DNA from: Ilex aquifolium
Lineage: Eukaryota > Streptophyta > Magnoliopsida > Aquifoliales > Aquifoliaceae
Length of the DNA: 64,000 bases
Direction: 5' to 3'
Assembly (NCBI GenBank): GCA_951799425.1
Contig: OX637397.1
Location: 17,692,064 to 17,756,063 of the forward strand
Each line of letters begins with the position of its first letter. Within the stretch, counting starts at the first letter, position 1. The position numbers were made by a program, and so were the translations under genes. The notes beneath the pieces were generated by a model. It searched no databases. It was not told where the DNA came from and saw only the letters and a program-made list of their open reading frames with translations. Of this stretch, positions 36,069 through 49,500 are shown piece after piece.

Positions 36069-37070
36069 GGCTATGCCTAGTAATGCTAACCATGTTGAAG
36101 GAAGTTCAAGTTCCAACCCATTGGCGCCTGCAATGCAAAGAAATGGCCAAACCAGTGGTCAGAATAGTGCATTGATGCAAGATTTTGTGCAAAACTTGAA
36201 ACAAGTATTGCATTATCCCTATTCAATCATTAAGCAAGATTTGATGAATGTCATCCATGAATGAGTGACTATACAAATATGTCAAGACACATGAATTGAA
36301 GGTCCTCTAGTGCTATTTGAAACCTAACATTAGAGGAAGGAAATACCAATCCAGTGGTAATTCCTATAAAAAAACATCAAAATCATTGATGGGTGTCACC
36401 AATGATGCGTGTTGATTGCCATAGGTCTTAATTTTCAACATCAAAATCATTTCAACATGATGTTTGAAGGAGAGCGTGTGGAGGCTTCCCCTAATTTTTA
36501 TCACCATAGAATTCTCAAATGTAGAAATAGATCAAGAATGACTCAGGATCACACCATGAGGGGTCGTGAGAGACGCCGCATGCCTCCTACGAATCTAGTT
36601 AAGGAGATGAACTCCAGACTTGGGGAAGGGGGCAACCCCTAGAATCTATTGAAAACATGGGATTACATAACAACATGGTTGTCAATAGAAATCAATTAAT
36701 AGAAATGATTCAAGCATAGTCTTGACCTTCGAAGGACAAATAGACCAGTTTTTAGAAAGTCATATCCCTCATGGGTAAACTTTAAGGAGTTTCTCAGATG
36801 GTACAAAACCCCTGAATTCAACTTCTTCTCTGGAGAAGAGAACACATCTACCATAGAGCATATTTGTAGGTTTACTTTCCAATGTGGTTAAGTTGGAAAC
36901 AATGAGAATTTGAAAATGAAATTATTCCCATAGTTCATGACCAAAATCGCATTTTCTTGGTTCATTAAATTATCAGTCAATACAATTTAGACATAACAAG
37001 AAATAAAAGAATATTTCCGTGTTCACGAACTAGAAGTTTAGATGAAAGACAAAAAAGAAGAAAACAGAAA
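36069..37070 (+). pseudogene. Ty3/gypsy gag remnant
   Basis: The plus-strand frame starts MPSNANHVEG and, further on, after stops, reads PEFNFFSGEENTSTIEH...FTFQCG...LKMKLFP...AFSWF, matching the retrotransposon gag domain (family pattern: FSGED..TTVEHI, LFP.SL...A..WF). Several stops and at least one frameshift. It ends near 37070 and is followed by an unrelated DNA element; no pol is present. Confidence 0.8.
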
Positions 37071-37164
37071 AAATCATATTGCCTCCATTCGAGAAAAAAA
37101 TAGTCAGAAAAGGCGAAAAAAAAGAGGCCAGTGATATTATTGAAAATCTTATTGGAAAAAAGTT

Positions 37165-38022
37165 AGGAAGAATTACACTCATACCCTTTAAGGTTTATTC
37201 CTTAATCATTCAGACCCTTACATACAAACCCCCACGGTTTGTACGCGGGTAATACTTAGACTCTATCGTCAATGTAACGTATATCCATTAGTAAATTACA
37301 CTCTGACCCCCTCAAGTTTTTAGGCGTATAATACCTAGACTACTCAAGTTTAAAATGTTATACTTCGACTAAAAGTACATCAATCAAAGATAAAATATCA
37401 AATATTTTAAATTTTATAATCAAAATTCATGTTCAATTATGACATTTATTGAAATAAAATCAAAAATAAAAATTTAATTTAGTCGTCTAAACGATCAAAT
37501 TAAACTACCAAATTACCCCAATTAAAGTTAGAAGATATTGTATATGTTACAGTTTGATACCTTGTTTAATTTTTTTAGTTTCATTCCAATAAATAGTATA
37601 ATTGTATATTAATTATGATTTTATTTGAATAAATGACATAATAGAACAAGAATTTTGATTCTAAAATTCATGTTCTATTATGAATGACTTATACCCCTTT
37701 TTGATTTTTTTAATTTTATTCCAATAGATAGTGTAATTATATACTAAATTAAGATTTTTTAAGAAAAAAATTATTTTTTTTATTTTTGATTTTATTTTAA
37801 TAAATAATACAATAGAACATAAATTTTTGTTATAAAATTTAAAATATTTGATTTTTTTTAATTGGAGTATTTTTTGTCTAAGTATAACATTTTAAATTTG
37901 AGGGGTTTAAGTATTATATACCTATAAATTTTAGGGGGTTTAGATATAATTATTAACGGATGTTAATTTATTTATGTATAATATTTTAAATATTAAGGGG
38001 TATTAAGTGACAAACTTAAGAA
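37165..38022. mobile_element. Long terminal-inverted-repeat DNA element (MULE-like)
   Basis: The left arm (37165-37400) and right arm (about 37850-38022) are inverted copies: 'caagtttaaaatgttatact' on the left mirrors 'agtataacattttaaatttg' on the right, and the 'cttaatcattcagaccc' phrase mirrors 'ggggtattaagtgacaaac'. Arms are about 200 bp. The outermost 20 bp do not match and no duplication is visible, so the ends are eroded. Long arms and a non-coding core suggest a Mutator-like non-autonomous element. Confidence 0.6.
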
Positions 38023-40150
38023 ATCTAAAATACTTCTCTCAAAAAAAATTATCAAATCCACGTAAACCTCTTTCCGAAAGTAGGAACACTCCAAACTGTG
38101 AGAGAGACAGACACACACTTCGCGCCTTTTCGGGCAGAAGCCCTCTCTCTCACGAAAAAATACATACACATAAATATGCAGATATGTACTCTGCGATTTC
38201 TGAATTTCTCTCTGGACGGAGGTAGGGGAAGGCCTGTGCATACTTAGAGCCGGTAATGTACTAACTCTTTTTTTTATTATCTCTTGATCACTTCTTTCTG
38301 AATTAAGATTTTTTGACTGAACGGATCGGTCACCCCTCAACCAACTAAGACATTTCAGAGCAGTTCCCCTCACCCCCGTTCAAAAAATTTCCGCATTTCT
38401 TAGGATATGTGTGAATATATATGTGTTTATCTATGCTATATGTTGTATGTATACGTATGTCTGTATATAATACAACTGTTGCATCTGATAAACCCTAAAT
38501 TCTAAAACCCTGATTGTTACTTTGATTCTGAATTGATACTTTTATTGAAAGAAATTGACGGTTGAAAAGGTTCATGTATCATAATGTAGTCTGTTTGTTT
38601 TGAAAAAAATCATTAAATTCTTGAAAATAAATTCAATATAGAGGAAAGGAAAATATTATCCAGGATTTGTTTGGTTCAGATAATATCTTACCGAGCTCAA
38701 AAACCATCCATTTTCCAGGAGAACCCAAATGTAACAGTCCAACACGAAAGTGTTTTGACACAGAGACAACTAGAGGATTCGAAGAATCACGAGAAGTCTC
38801 TAAGTGTAAAGAACAAGAACACTCTGAATTCACATAGAAGAACAAGAGAATAATTCTGGAAAGATGAATTATTGACTTGATTAACTGAATAAAATCATAG
38901 GACATAGGTCAATTTATAAGAATTCCCAAACCCCTAAAAGTTTCCAAAATGAACCTAAATCCCTAATCTTAGGAAAGTTATAAAAACCAAATAAACACAT
39001 GTCTAATGAATGAGAATAATTGACATAGTTTATGCAGTGAATCACTCTAGAATATTTCTAATTAAATTGTCATTCTAAATTATTAACAAAAAATAAAAAT
39101 AAAAATAAAATAATTGCTAATTCCCGTTCTTCATCATGTTTGGTATAAGGAACTTATGAATTTTAACCTGATACCAAAACTGGCAATATTGTGCTCAATT
39201 AATTGTAAGTACAATATTATGTATCAAGTTTGGGCAGTTAATGAAGTCTAAGAAAAAGTAGTTTACTTCAGACTAGTTATCCTTTAAAAAGTCCTTCCAC
39301 AACCCATTTCTTTTACATTTGCCTATCTGATGTATTAAAAATAAGAATTGCTCAAACTAGTGAGTTGCTAAAAACAATGATATGAGATTAAGGAGATTAA
39401 GGAGATGACAAAAAAATGAAAAGTTACAGAAAGTTTGTGTGACACATAATTTTAGTATGATTCTCCGACAATAGTTAATGTGTTAGTCATATTATAGATG
39501 ATACGCTGGGAGAGGTAATTAACTGTGTTTTGTTGTTTTTCCATGCTCCAAAATGACTTCAGCTATCTTTCTTATGCTTTATATGAGTAATGCAGTTAAT
39601 TATTAGCATGCAGAAAGACATGGAAGAGAGGAAAGGGAGGGAAAAAGAGAAAAATGCATCAATAGAAAAGTTGGAAAAGAAATGAAGTAATTGATGGTGT
39701 GGTAAATGTACTAATAGAATATGAGATAAGAAGGTCAGATAACCCATGGATAGACTGAGCGACGGACTCTCTTTAACAGAATATATTATTTCTTGCTACC
39801 AAACCCGTAAAGGGGTTGTGGATACTGTTGTACGAACATCAGATATCCATACTTCTTGTATTTAGTGCTCTACATTCAAAATTGGAGACTATTATCTAAT
39901 TGTTGAAGTGGCCAAGGAATAAATTTTTTGAGAGTGGCCAAAAATAGTGAAAATACCAATTCTAATTTAGCTTATAAAATTTTGCTAAGCACCAACGAAC
40001 TTTTAATTCCAACAATAATTTTTAAAAAAAACAGAGTTGTGTGGAATGTCGTTCGCAACCTTGACATCCGTGCTTCGATTTAGCATTAGAATCATCAATG
40101 GTGAACGTAAACCACTGTCCATTCAAGTAAGAGCAAATTTAATTGGTAGG
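38023..40150. other. Upstream region of the multi-exon gene
   Basis: No protein gene. 38085-38230 looks like a plant 5' leader (CT-rich, with a donor-like GGAG|GTAGGGG at 38219) and contains an E2F-type TTCGCGCC at about 38120. 38640-38900 resembles a minus-strand LTR leader (TATA-like 'cttataaattgacc' on the minus strand), low confidence. The rest is AT-rich and featureless. Confidence 0.4.
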
Positions 40151-40405
40151 TTAATTATAGCAAATCCAATGATCCTCACTCTCTTTTTCTACATACACAC
40201 AGAAATACCTTCACACATTCACTCATAAACACATTGTACCTTCCATCTATCTCTCCCTCATTGCTTTGTGATTCGATTTTGACTCTTGGTGTTATGATCT
40301 GATTTCACCTGCTCATTTATATTTGTGAGTGTGTGTGGTTAGAGATAGAGGAAGGCCTACTATGTTTGATTGATGATATATTCAGTTTTTTGTCATAGAA
40401 GCTTC

Positions 40406-40564
40406 ATGGCCATGGATTCATCATCATCATTATCATCAGAGGTGGGTCCAGCAGAGGACGTAATTCAAGCATTGTTGGAATTTTTAGTCGAACCATTGTT
40501 ACCATCAAGGGGCTCGACACATAAAGGCCCTTCGCTTACTCAACAGCAATCGGTGGCGAAACAG
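40406..40564 (+). CDS. Exon 1 of the multi-exon gene
   Basis: 53 codons, from MAMDSSSS to ...QQQSVAKQ, ending ACAG|GTGTTT, phase 0. A CT-rich leader (about 40190-40405) precedes it. Confidence 0.85.
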
Positions 40565-43500
40565 GTGTTTGTTTGAGCTTTGTTCAAGCCCCTCTACTTT
40601 GGATTCACTGAGTTAGGGTATCTCGATTTTGTAGCATTTTTGATTAATTATACCTTCCTTTTGTAATTCATCAGTTTTTTTTTAAAGCAAGTGGGGTTTA
40701 TCAGAGTCACAACTTTTCCATCTATTTTTCTTTCCTACCTTTGTCTCCTTGATTGCTTTTTAATACAATCAAACAAGTGAGTATTTTCTTTTGTTTACTC
40801 ATTCTCTTAATTTCCAACTTTCAAATAGAACGTATGCAAACTGTTGATGTGGCTAGTTGATGTCAAAGTACAACATTAAGCCCTCACCATTCGACCTTTA
40901 TCTTCTACCTGCTTGGTGTTCTACTGTAGGCTGAAATTATTCTCTCTCTTTGAAATAAAATTTATTTACATTGATTGTCATTAATGCAATGCTATTATGT
41001 TATATTTCTGTAAATCATATGGCATAAAATTCCTGTGTTCCACAAGTGATAGATACTGTTAAATACAATGGTTTTATTTGATAAGATTATAGCTATAGAT
41101 CATATCACTTGTCATTGTGATTTTGATGAGGGGCATTATGGAAGTTTTCTGTTAAATTTTAAGGGAATAAGAGCTATAGATTATATCACTTGTCATTGTG
41201 ATTTTGATGGGGGGCAATATAGAAGTTTTCTGTTAAATTTTAAGGGCAAAAGTGAAATGAAAAAATTGTTTTATGAGATAAAATATGTAGGTGTTTATAT
41301 AGTACCACAATATTTTGATGCTAGCATAAAAGGGAGCCAAAGAACAATGGGTATGACACAACCCCCTATGGGATGGACGAGGGTTGGTTTGACCTCAATA
41401 TCTCGAATATATAATTTTTTTACTGTTGTTTACCACATGTTTTCTTGGTTATAGACTTGTGAGAATTATGTACTCTATACTTCAACCCACCTCCTCACGT
41501 ACTAGGTATGTTTTGGGCCAACCTTGTGCAAGTGTTATAATCATCACACTGACGACGAAATTTGAATGCATGATGATGAAATTTGAATGCATGACCTTTT
41601 ACTATGATACTACGTTAAATTGTCATCTCATCTAAAAACTTAAGCAGATAACTAGGGTGTAAAATAAGCATCTTATACTTCAAAAATCATAAAATAAGTT
41701 AATTTGTTCCATTAGATCCTCTATTTTGTTTTTTGTGTTGTATATGTTTGTGTGTCCATAGGGTTCTCAAACTTTGTTGTATGTTTGGCATCTTCATGCG
41801 AGTATTCACTCATCTGGAAAAAAAAAAAAAAATTCTTACAACGAATACTCAATTTATTGAATTTTTCTTTGTTTTTTTATGTGACTTAAAGGAAGAAACA
41901 GTCAATTAAGGGAGTATCAATTTGAGTTCTTCTATCCTTAAGATTTTTTCCTTATTATTTTATCAATACACGCATACACAACACATATTCGTAGTCACTG
42001 ATTCATAAACACACATGACTCCTAAGGTTTTTGGGTTAGCTTCGTGATTTCAGTAGTTTGTTTGACCAATAATTTCTTTTATAAACTGGAGACTAGATAG
42101 TAGATACTATTTTTATGTTGCAGATTTTTTTTTTGGTTTCATTTATTTCAATGTCTTTAGTGATTTATTTGGTGATATGTTTACTGTCAACAATTATTAT
42201 TTTATAATTTGAACCTAATATGTTTGCACCATGAAGATATGAATCCTTACTCCTTAGATGTTACTACTTAATATATGACCAGTGTGTAAGTTCATGGTCT
42301 GTAAATGTGTTATCTTCTTTTTTCCGCTTACCCTATACTTGTTTCAGAAATATTAATCCAGTACGAGCTAGTAACTTTGGAATCGTTAATTGGTTCATAG
42401 TTAGTGATCAGTATTCGTTGTATTTTTGTTTCATTGCATAATCCTTGTTTGGAAACAATAATTGGTAACTCACAAGGTAAATGTTATATAGTTGAATTAG
42501 TTAATTTGGAAATTGGCATATGTTTATGCTTTTTGAATCTATAGAAGGCCTTCTATGGCACCAGGAAGAAAGAGTGATATGATAGCTATCGACGAGTAAG
42601 CGAAGGGGTAGAGGAAGACCAGAATTAACTTTAAATGAAATAGTAAAGAAAAATATGATAGCTTATGGTTTAACATAAAACATGGTCCTTAATAGAGCAC
42701 AATGGCGAAACAAGATTTATGTAGCCGACCTCAAAAATGTTGGGACAAAACTTTGTTAAGTTTATGTTTTTTGAATATAAGAGTATAGTATTTAAGACTT
42801 AAGGATCTATGAGAGGATATACTCAGATGAATAGGTGTCTATTTCATTGTTTAAATTCACGTACTAGATTTGCTTTGTTAGATGTTGTCTATTTTTTGCA
42901 TAGATACTTGTGTGCATATTTGTCAAGATTAGCAAATAATCTCTATTGTCTGATCATTAACTTTTCTTTTGAATGCTGACCTTCTCCAGATGCATGCTGT
43001 CGTGTTACTCTACAACTACTATCAGAGGAAACGCCACCCAGAAGTAGAGTTTCTGGGTTTCGAGTCATTCTGCAAGTTGGCTGTAATTTTGAAACCATCT
43101 TTAATGGCACATATGAAACTCATGCATCGATCTGATTTTTCTGAGTTGGATGACCTAGAAAATCAGCTTTCACTGACAGAAAAAGCAATTATGGATGCAT
43201 GTGATACATCCCTAGTTCTAGATGCATCAAAAGACATTCCAGAAACAGAGGGATGGCCAATATCCAAAGTTTCAGTTCTATTAATTGACTCCAGGATGGA
43301 GAACTGCTTGCTGCTATTTAGTTCTGTTACCCATGGGGTTTGGTCAGTCATTGAAAAAGATATTCCACCTGATATTATTTCAGACGATACAGTGGATGCA
43401 AAACACAATTACAAAAGGAAAAAAATTATTAAAAAACCTTTGAGAAACAAACAGAATGCTGATGAAGCTAGTCTTCAGCAACTTGCATTTTCAGCTGTTA

Positions 43501-46500
43501 AGGAAGCAGCAGGTATGCTCTCTTGGAAAATGTATTTGTTTGGAATTATAAAGTGAAACTCTTTGTATTTACTGCAACATATTTATTTCCTCGATTGTTC
43601 ATGCTCTTTTTTGTGCCTGTTTAATGCATCACAAATCAATAATTTTGTTTTCTGGGATACATTTTTTGATTTTTTGGGGTAAATCATATATAATGAGCTA
43701 ACCAACCAACTAACTAAACTAAGTCTTATGTCCCAATCATTTGGGTCAACTATATGAGTCTGTTTTCACCATTCATTTCGGTCATGCGCTATCTCATTTA
43801 AGTTAAATATTTTTGTATCTTTTCTTATTATTTCTTCAATGTTAATTTAGGTCTACTCTTACTTTTAGTACCATTAAGAAAAATTCTATCACTTTTTCTA
43901 ACTGGTGCCTCTATCGGCCTCTGTTGAACGTGATCAAACCATCTTAATCTATTCTGTCTCAACTTATCATCAATTAGAGCTGACCCTACCATTTCTCTCT
44001 AATACGGTCATTTCGTATTCTATACTTTCTAGCTTTTTCACACATCCACTTTAACATTCTCATTTCCGCTATACTCATTTTGTCACTGTTGTTTCTTAGT
44101 TGCCTAACATTTCGTCTCATACAACATTGCTTTCCTTATAGCTGGTCGGTAAAACTTTTATTTCAATTTTATTGGTATCCTTCTATCACATAATATGCCA
44201 GAGGCTTTCCTCCACTTAAGCCAACTGGTGTTGTTTCTCTCTATCATTTTTAATGATCAATCTTAGATATCTAAATTGTTTATTCATTGGTATTTCTTGA
44301 TTTTCAATTTTTATTTTTTCACTATGTCTCCTTGTTCTCTTGCTAAAATTGCATTGCATGTATTCAGTCTTACTCCTACTTATTTTAAACCCTTTTGGCT
44401 CGATATCCAAATCCTAATTCCCCTTCCTTTCCCTCAACTCCCTCCCCAGCAAAAAAAATGGAAGGAAATTTTTTTGAAATTATCCTAAAGTGTTGATGTC
44501 ATGTTGGATCAGTACAAACCACATTTAGAAAATAGGATCCGATAAGCTGAGTCAGCCAACTGTCTTCTGAATTTGTTTGAACTATGTAGAAAATAGGATC
44601 CGATAAGCTGAGTCAGCCGGCAGATTTGCTTCATTATATAGTTTAAACCTTTTTATGCTATCAGTATGATGATTATCATGGCTGTATAATGCTATCAACT
44701 AGGTGCCATTACCATATTTTTTTATGCTATGAGGTTTTTATTTACTGCACTTTTCGAAAATCGCTACGCGGTTCTTTATTGCTGCACTTTTTGGAACATG
44801 ACTGGTTTTTTAAAGCTATTTATGTGTATTATATTTGATTTTGGAGATAATTTCTTGATTCGTGGATATAACAATTACATTTGGAACAGGAATTAATCAG
44901 GCTGATCTTAGGGTTTTGGAGAGCCATATTGTATATTCTTTAAGTAAAGAAAAGTCAGCTGCTCGCTTTTATATAATGCAATGCACCCAATCAATTAACG
45001 AGGATCTTCAATTTCCTGTGAAAGATGCTATCGAGAGGTTGGTTCAAGTCATTTCCATTTCTTCTTGGAAGCATGTGATTTCTGGCAGTTTTATTTTTTG
45101 ATCAGCAACATCTGAGATTTTATAGAAGTAAAAATTCAAGCTTGCAGAAGAATGATGAGCGATCCTGCAAAAAGAAAAGCAAAAAGAAAGACAAAAGCAG
45201 AAATAGAATAAAACCAAGAACATATTTTTGTCCACAAACCGTGATCCAGTCTGCTCTGGTCACAAATAGCGGTATACTCCCAAAATCCGGAGCATCTGAA
45301 GCCCAAAAGGATGCAAAGAAATAAAAACAAACTCTTTCACATAATTCAGTCTCTTCAATTTGCAGGGGAAAAAATTTCACTTATGTCTTCTGAGGTTTGT
45401 AATGGGCTCTGAGGTTACAGGAGTGTCAATCCTGCAAGTAGGCATCTGCCAAGCACCTCCTCAAATGTAGATGCAGAGATTTAGTTTTTCCATTTATTTT
45501 TGAATCTTCTGAAACCTTCACCTAAGAACTAGGATAAATTGAATCCGGAGTCAGTATTAGTGTTACTCTGAGTCTCAGCCCGTCCATTTATTTATCTTTT
45601 CGAGGGCGTACTGACATGAACGTGTAGGATTCCCTTAATTTCTTTAATCAGATATGAGAGACAGGCTCTGGCCTCTTCTCCCGCTTGTGACCAAGTTTGG
45701 GAGGTTTCTGATTTCTATATTATCTTTTTTTAAAGTTTTTGCCTGTGGACACGTAATTCCATATCTTATGTTTCTATTGATATCTTCTGCTTTGTTGCAG
45801 TAAAAGTGAAAAAACTCATTCTTGTTCATAGCAGTAGTGATATTGTTGTAGGGTGGTAAAATATTTGATTTGCCACCATTTTGAAATCTGTCTGGTATTT
45901 AAATTTGAGTACATCTGTTCATTCTTGACTGAGCAATTGAAAGCCTCTTGTGTTGAGTTTTATTTGTGTTAAGTTGACTTGACTTGAATTGTCCACAGAA
46001 GATTTATAAGTCTGATTGAAAGAACCAGATTTGTTTATGATCCCAAGTAGTTGTTATAAAAGACTACAAATTATTGTTGTGATTTAAACATTAATTTAAT
46101 GCATTCTACTGGTTTTCTTCTTTGCTCCTTATTTTCCTTCTCTGATCAAGCATACTGTCTCTTATTCAAGTAGCTTGCAAGGCCCTTTGTTCAAAAAGAG
46201 TTCCTGTGTTTGGATGGTGACCCCCACCGTCGAGTATTTACAAGTGCTTCCTTATGCTGGGATTTTGTCAGATTGGCTCTCTAGGTATACCAAGTTTTAT
46301 ATGTTATGCCTTTTTGTTTTCTCTCCCTTTGTTAGGTCCCTTCTGCTATGATTTTTACTATGTAGGTCAATAATTGATTATCTGCTTTAGCTGGGATCTG
46401 TTAAATATTTATAAATTTCTAATATGCCGGCTCAATTTCTTCACTTGAACAGCCTATCGTAATATTTAGCTTCGTGAGTTTATGACTCTTGGAATCTTCT

Positions 46501-49500
46501 GAATATTGCTTTATCATTAAGCATGCACCTTTCTGGATTCAAAACTTATTATGCCTATTTTCATTGACTAATCCCAATCAGCCAGCTCCTTAATCATCTT
46601 AAAGTGGATAGGTGATTTTCAATCTGAAATGGACAGCATCAAAAAGAGAAGATTGTTGGCTACAACATGAAGGGGCAAGAATTGAGGCAACCTTCCCCTG
46701 AAGAAAATCTATTTGTCAAATTTTTCTCTTCACTCTGACCATAATCTGTTTCAAAGCTTCTTCCTTCATTACATGAAAGCAAAGCTGTGACTTCGTGTTG
46801 CTTGATCTTTCTTGAGCTAGCAAAAATCCTTCTTTGAGTTCGTTAAAAAACTGTAGCGCAAGAAATGAAAAGGGGCATAAGGAAACTCACTGCTATACTC
46901 ATCATACAAAGAAGGGCAATAACAGGGTGCCTTGGTCTTCAATTACAAAAGCAATATATGCATTCCACTGTCCATGGGGATAATCTTACGGGAGGGTGTC
47001 TTTCTGTTTGCCAACTACTTACAAACTAAGGGGATGGAAGCTTTTCATGTCCTATATCCCTACCTTCGTTGGAATAAATTAATTCTTTTTCTTTCCTAGC
47101 GGTACATTGTCAGATGTTATTTTTGAGCATGACTTCATGATGGAATTCCCCATGTCCACATTGCTATGACATCTTTTGCCAAGGTTACCATGCATCTTTG
47201 CAAGTGAAAGAACAAAATCATATGTGACAGGAGCCTTTTCTGCTCAGCATGCTTGTCAAGCATTGCCTTCTCCATTGAGGTAGATTATCAAAAGTTAACA
47301 TCATGAAGACAAGTTATGAAGTAATTAAGTTTAAGCTAATGGCTTTGGTAGGAATCAGTATATAATTTTTTTGAACCTTGTTTCCTTTAATGGTAAATGT
47401 TTTGAGATGCCAAGCATGAAAATACAGATTATTGTTATAGAGCAGCCATTAGCATTAGAATGCGGGTTATAAGTTTTCTGGCTAGTAAAACGAGAAGTTC
47501 AGCGCCCAAAAAATAGAAACTACCATGTGTTATACCCCTATCAGTTTTTGTTCCCTTTTTCATTTCCTGAAAGATGCAATGAGTAGGGGCAAATGTTATT
47601 GAATAATTGAAGGGCTTCGTAATACCACTAATAGAAAGCAAATTAGTAGAAAAATTAGGGACACGAGCAACGTATGAAAGGGATATAAACGAAGAGCAAT
47701 TAATTGAACCTTTCACAGATTCAAACGATGAAGATCCATCTACCACTCTTTCTTTATCTCTAAGAACATGTAGAGTTGGAGGATAAAAGGCTGGAAGAAC
47801 TTTTCATGTGATCAGGGGCTCAAGATTTTTTAAAGGAGTGTATGAGTAGAAGAGACTAAACATACTAGTAGATATACCTATATGAGCAAAGTATAAAAAA
47901 GAAACATGATTTAAAGTTTTGGTAGATGAAAAATAAATCTGAGCCATCAGACACCTAAGTGTCTTCGTCTCATCCGACAGAAAGAAGTAGATGCACTGCC
48001 ACTAGACTGAGAACAAGTCTCTTAAGGCTCAGTCATGTCATGTGTGCCTGGAACTGCAAAGTACCACCAAGGTCACCACTGTGCACATTAGTTGGCATCC
48101 ATTCGACTTCCAACAGAGCTCTCTTCTGTGCCTAGTCTTCTCACAATTGTCATGCTTTCACATATTTTTATTGACAGTGCCATCCCTGTCAGGAGACTTG
48201 AGATCATATTGTGGAACAACAGCTAAAGCAAATTGCTTCTGAATGGGAGGATGAAGGGTAGCATCCACCTGCTTCCCTCCAGTTGAACGTAGGTTATAGG
48301 GTTGTAGGATGAGAAATGGGCTACGACAACAAATATGAAACTGGATCTGATCATATTCTATCTTGAAACAAGTAAGAAAGTCATGACATGAGCATTCCTT
48401 TTGCACCATTTGCTGAAACTTTTCTCTGTGGCTGGCTTACTATGCTTGAAAACTCTTGTAGTAGTCAAGCTTTTGTCACAAGGTAGTTAACTTTGCATGA
48501 TAGACTGTCTCTCCAGTTGGCCTTTCAATCTTGCTTTCGAAGGTCATAAGCATTGGTGTTGGGAGTTTGTCTGAGTGACAACAATCCAAATGTTATTAGT
48601 TGTATCAACCAAGAGATGCGATTGATAAAAAGTTGCATTAAATTAAGCAATTATGACATAACAAGGGCATTTTAGCATTCCATTGTTTAGGCGAGAGCCC
48701 GAGTCACTTGTCTTCTTAGTCTCCCCTGTCGAATACCCATCCATGTAAGCAGTCTGCATTGAGAGTAACCAAGTCCGTGACCATACCAAGTAATTGCTCC
48801 TATTCCACTTATTTGGACTAATTTAACGAGGGGTTATTTGCACTCAACCCCCCCTTCCTCCTATACTTATAAAAGTCACATTACAGTCTAATATATCCAC
48901 GGAACAGGAATAGAGCAAAAGAGGCATATACTCACAACAAATAATGGACCAAGAATCAATATATACCACAAGAATCTTAAAAGAACACCACAAAACAGCC
49001 TGCTTGAATCTCAAATATGATGAAAATAGGAGAAACCAATCTAATCCCAACAAAATTTATTGAGGATTTGTAATTAGTCATAGGCTTAGCTTTACTGGAT
49101 ACTCAAACAAAATGAACAACCAAAGTATTCGAAGTACCCAAATTTCATGTCCTATAGACTCAAATTCCAAATACATTAGAAAATAAAAAATACCAATGAA
49201 CTACTTTAGAATAATCTAGAACAATAACCATAATTCCTAACAAATAGGGGCGATCAATATCATAACTTTCTTTACCAAATCTGGCCAGGTCAATTGCTTA
49301 TGTCAACAGGGGTTTTGGATTTTGACATTGAAATCCTTCAACGTCTACTCAACTGATTTCGATAAGTTTTTAAGGCTTTAGATTTTGATCGGCACTTTGA
49401 TACCATGTTATATTTTGAAATTTTAGAGATGACGGGAAGAAAGAGAGGAGGGGGTGGGGGAAAAAGAGAGAAGAGAGGAAATATTTGTGAAGGGTGGCGT

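Larger units (their letters stand above)
40565..42989 (+). other. Intron 1
   Basis: 2425 bp. Contains an 81-bp tandem repeat at 41091-41252 and a plus-strand LINE 3' tail at about 42540-42770. Confidence 0.8.

Noticed and set aside
38633..38905. 90-residue minus-strand frame upstream of the multi-exon gene
   Set aside because: No recognisable protein; the region looks more like a non-coding LTR leader.
45120..45380. Phe/Leu-rich minus-strand frames opposite the Lys-rich stretch
   Set aside because: They are the complement of the AAG/AAA-rich plus strand and have no domain.
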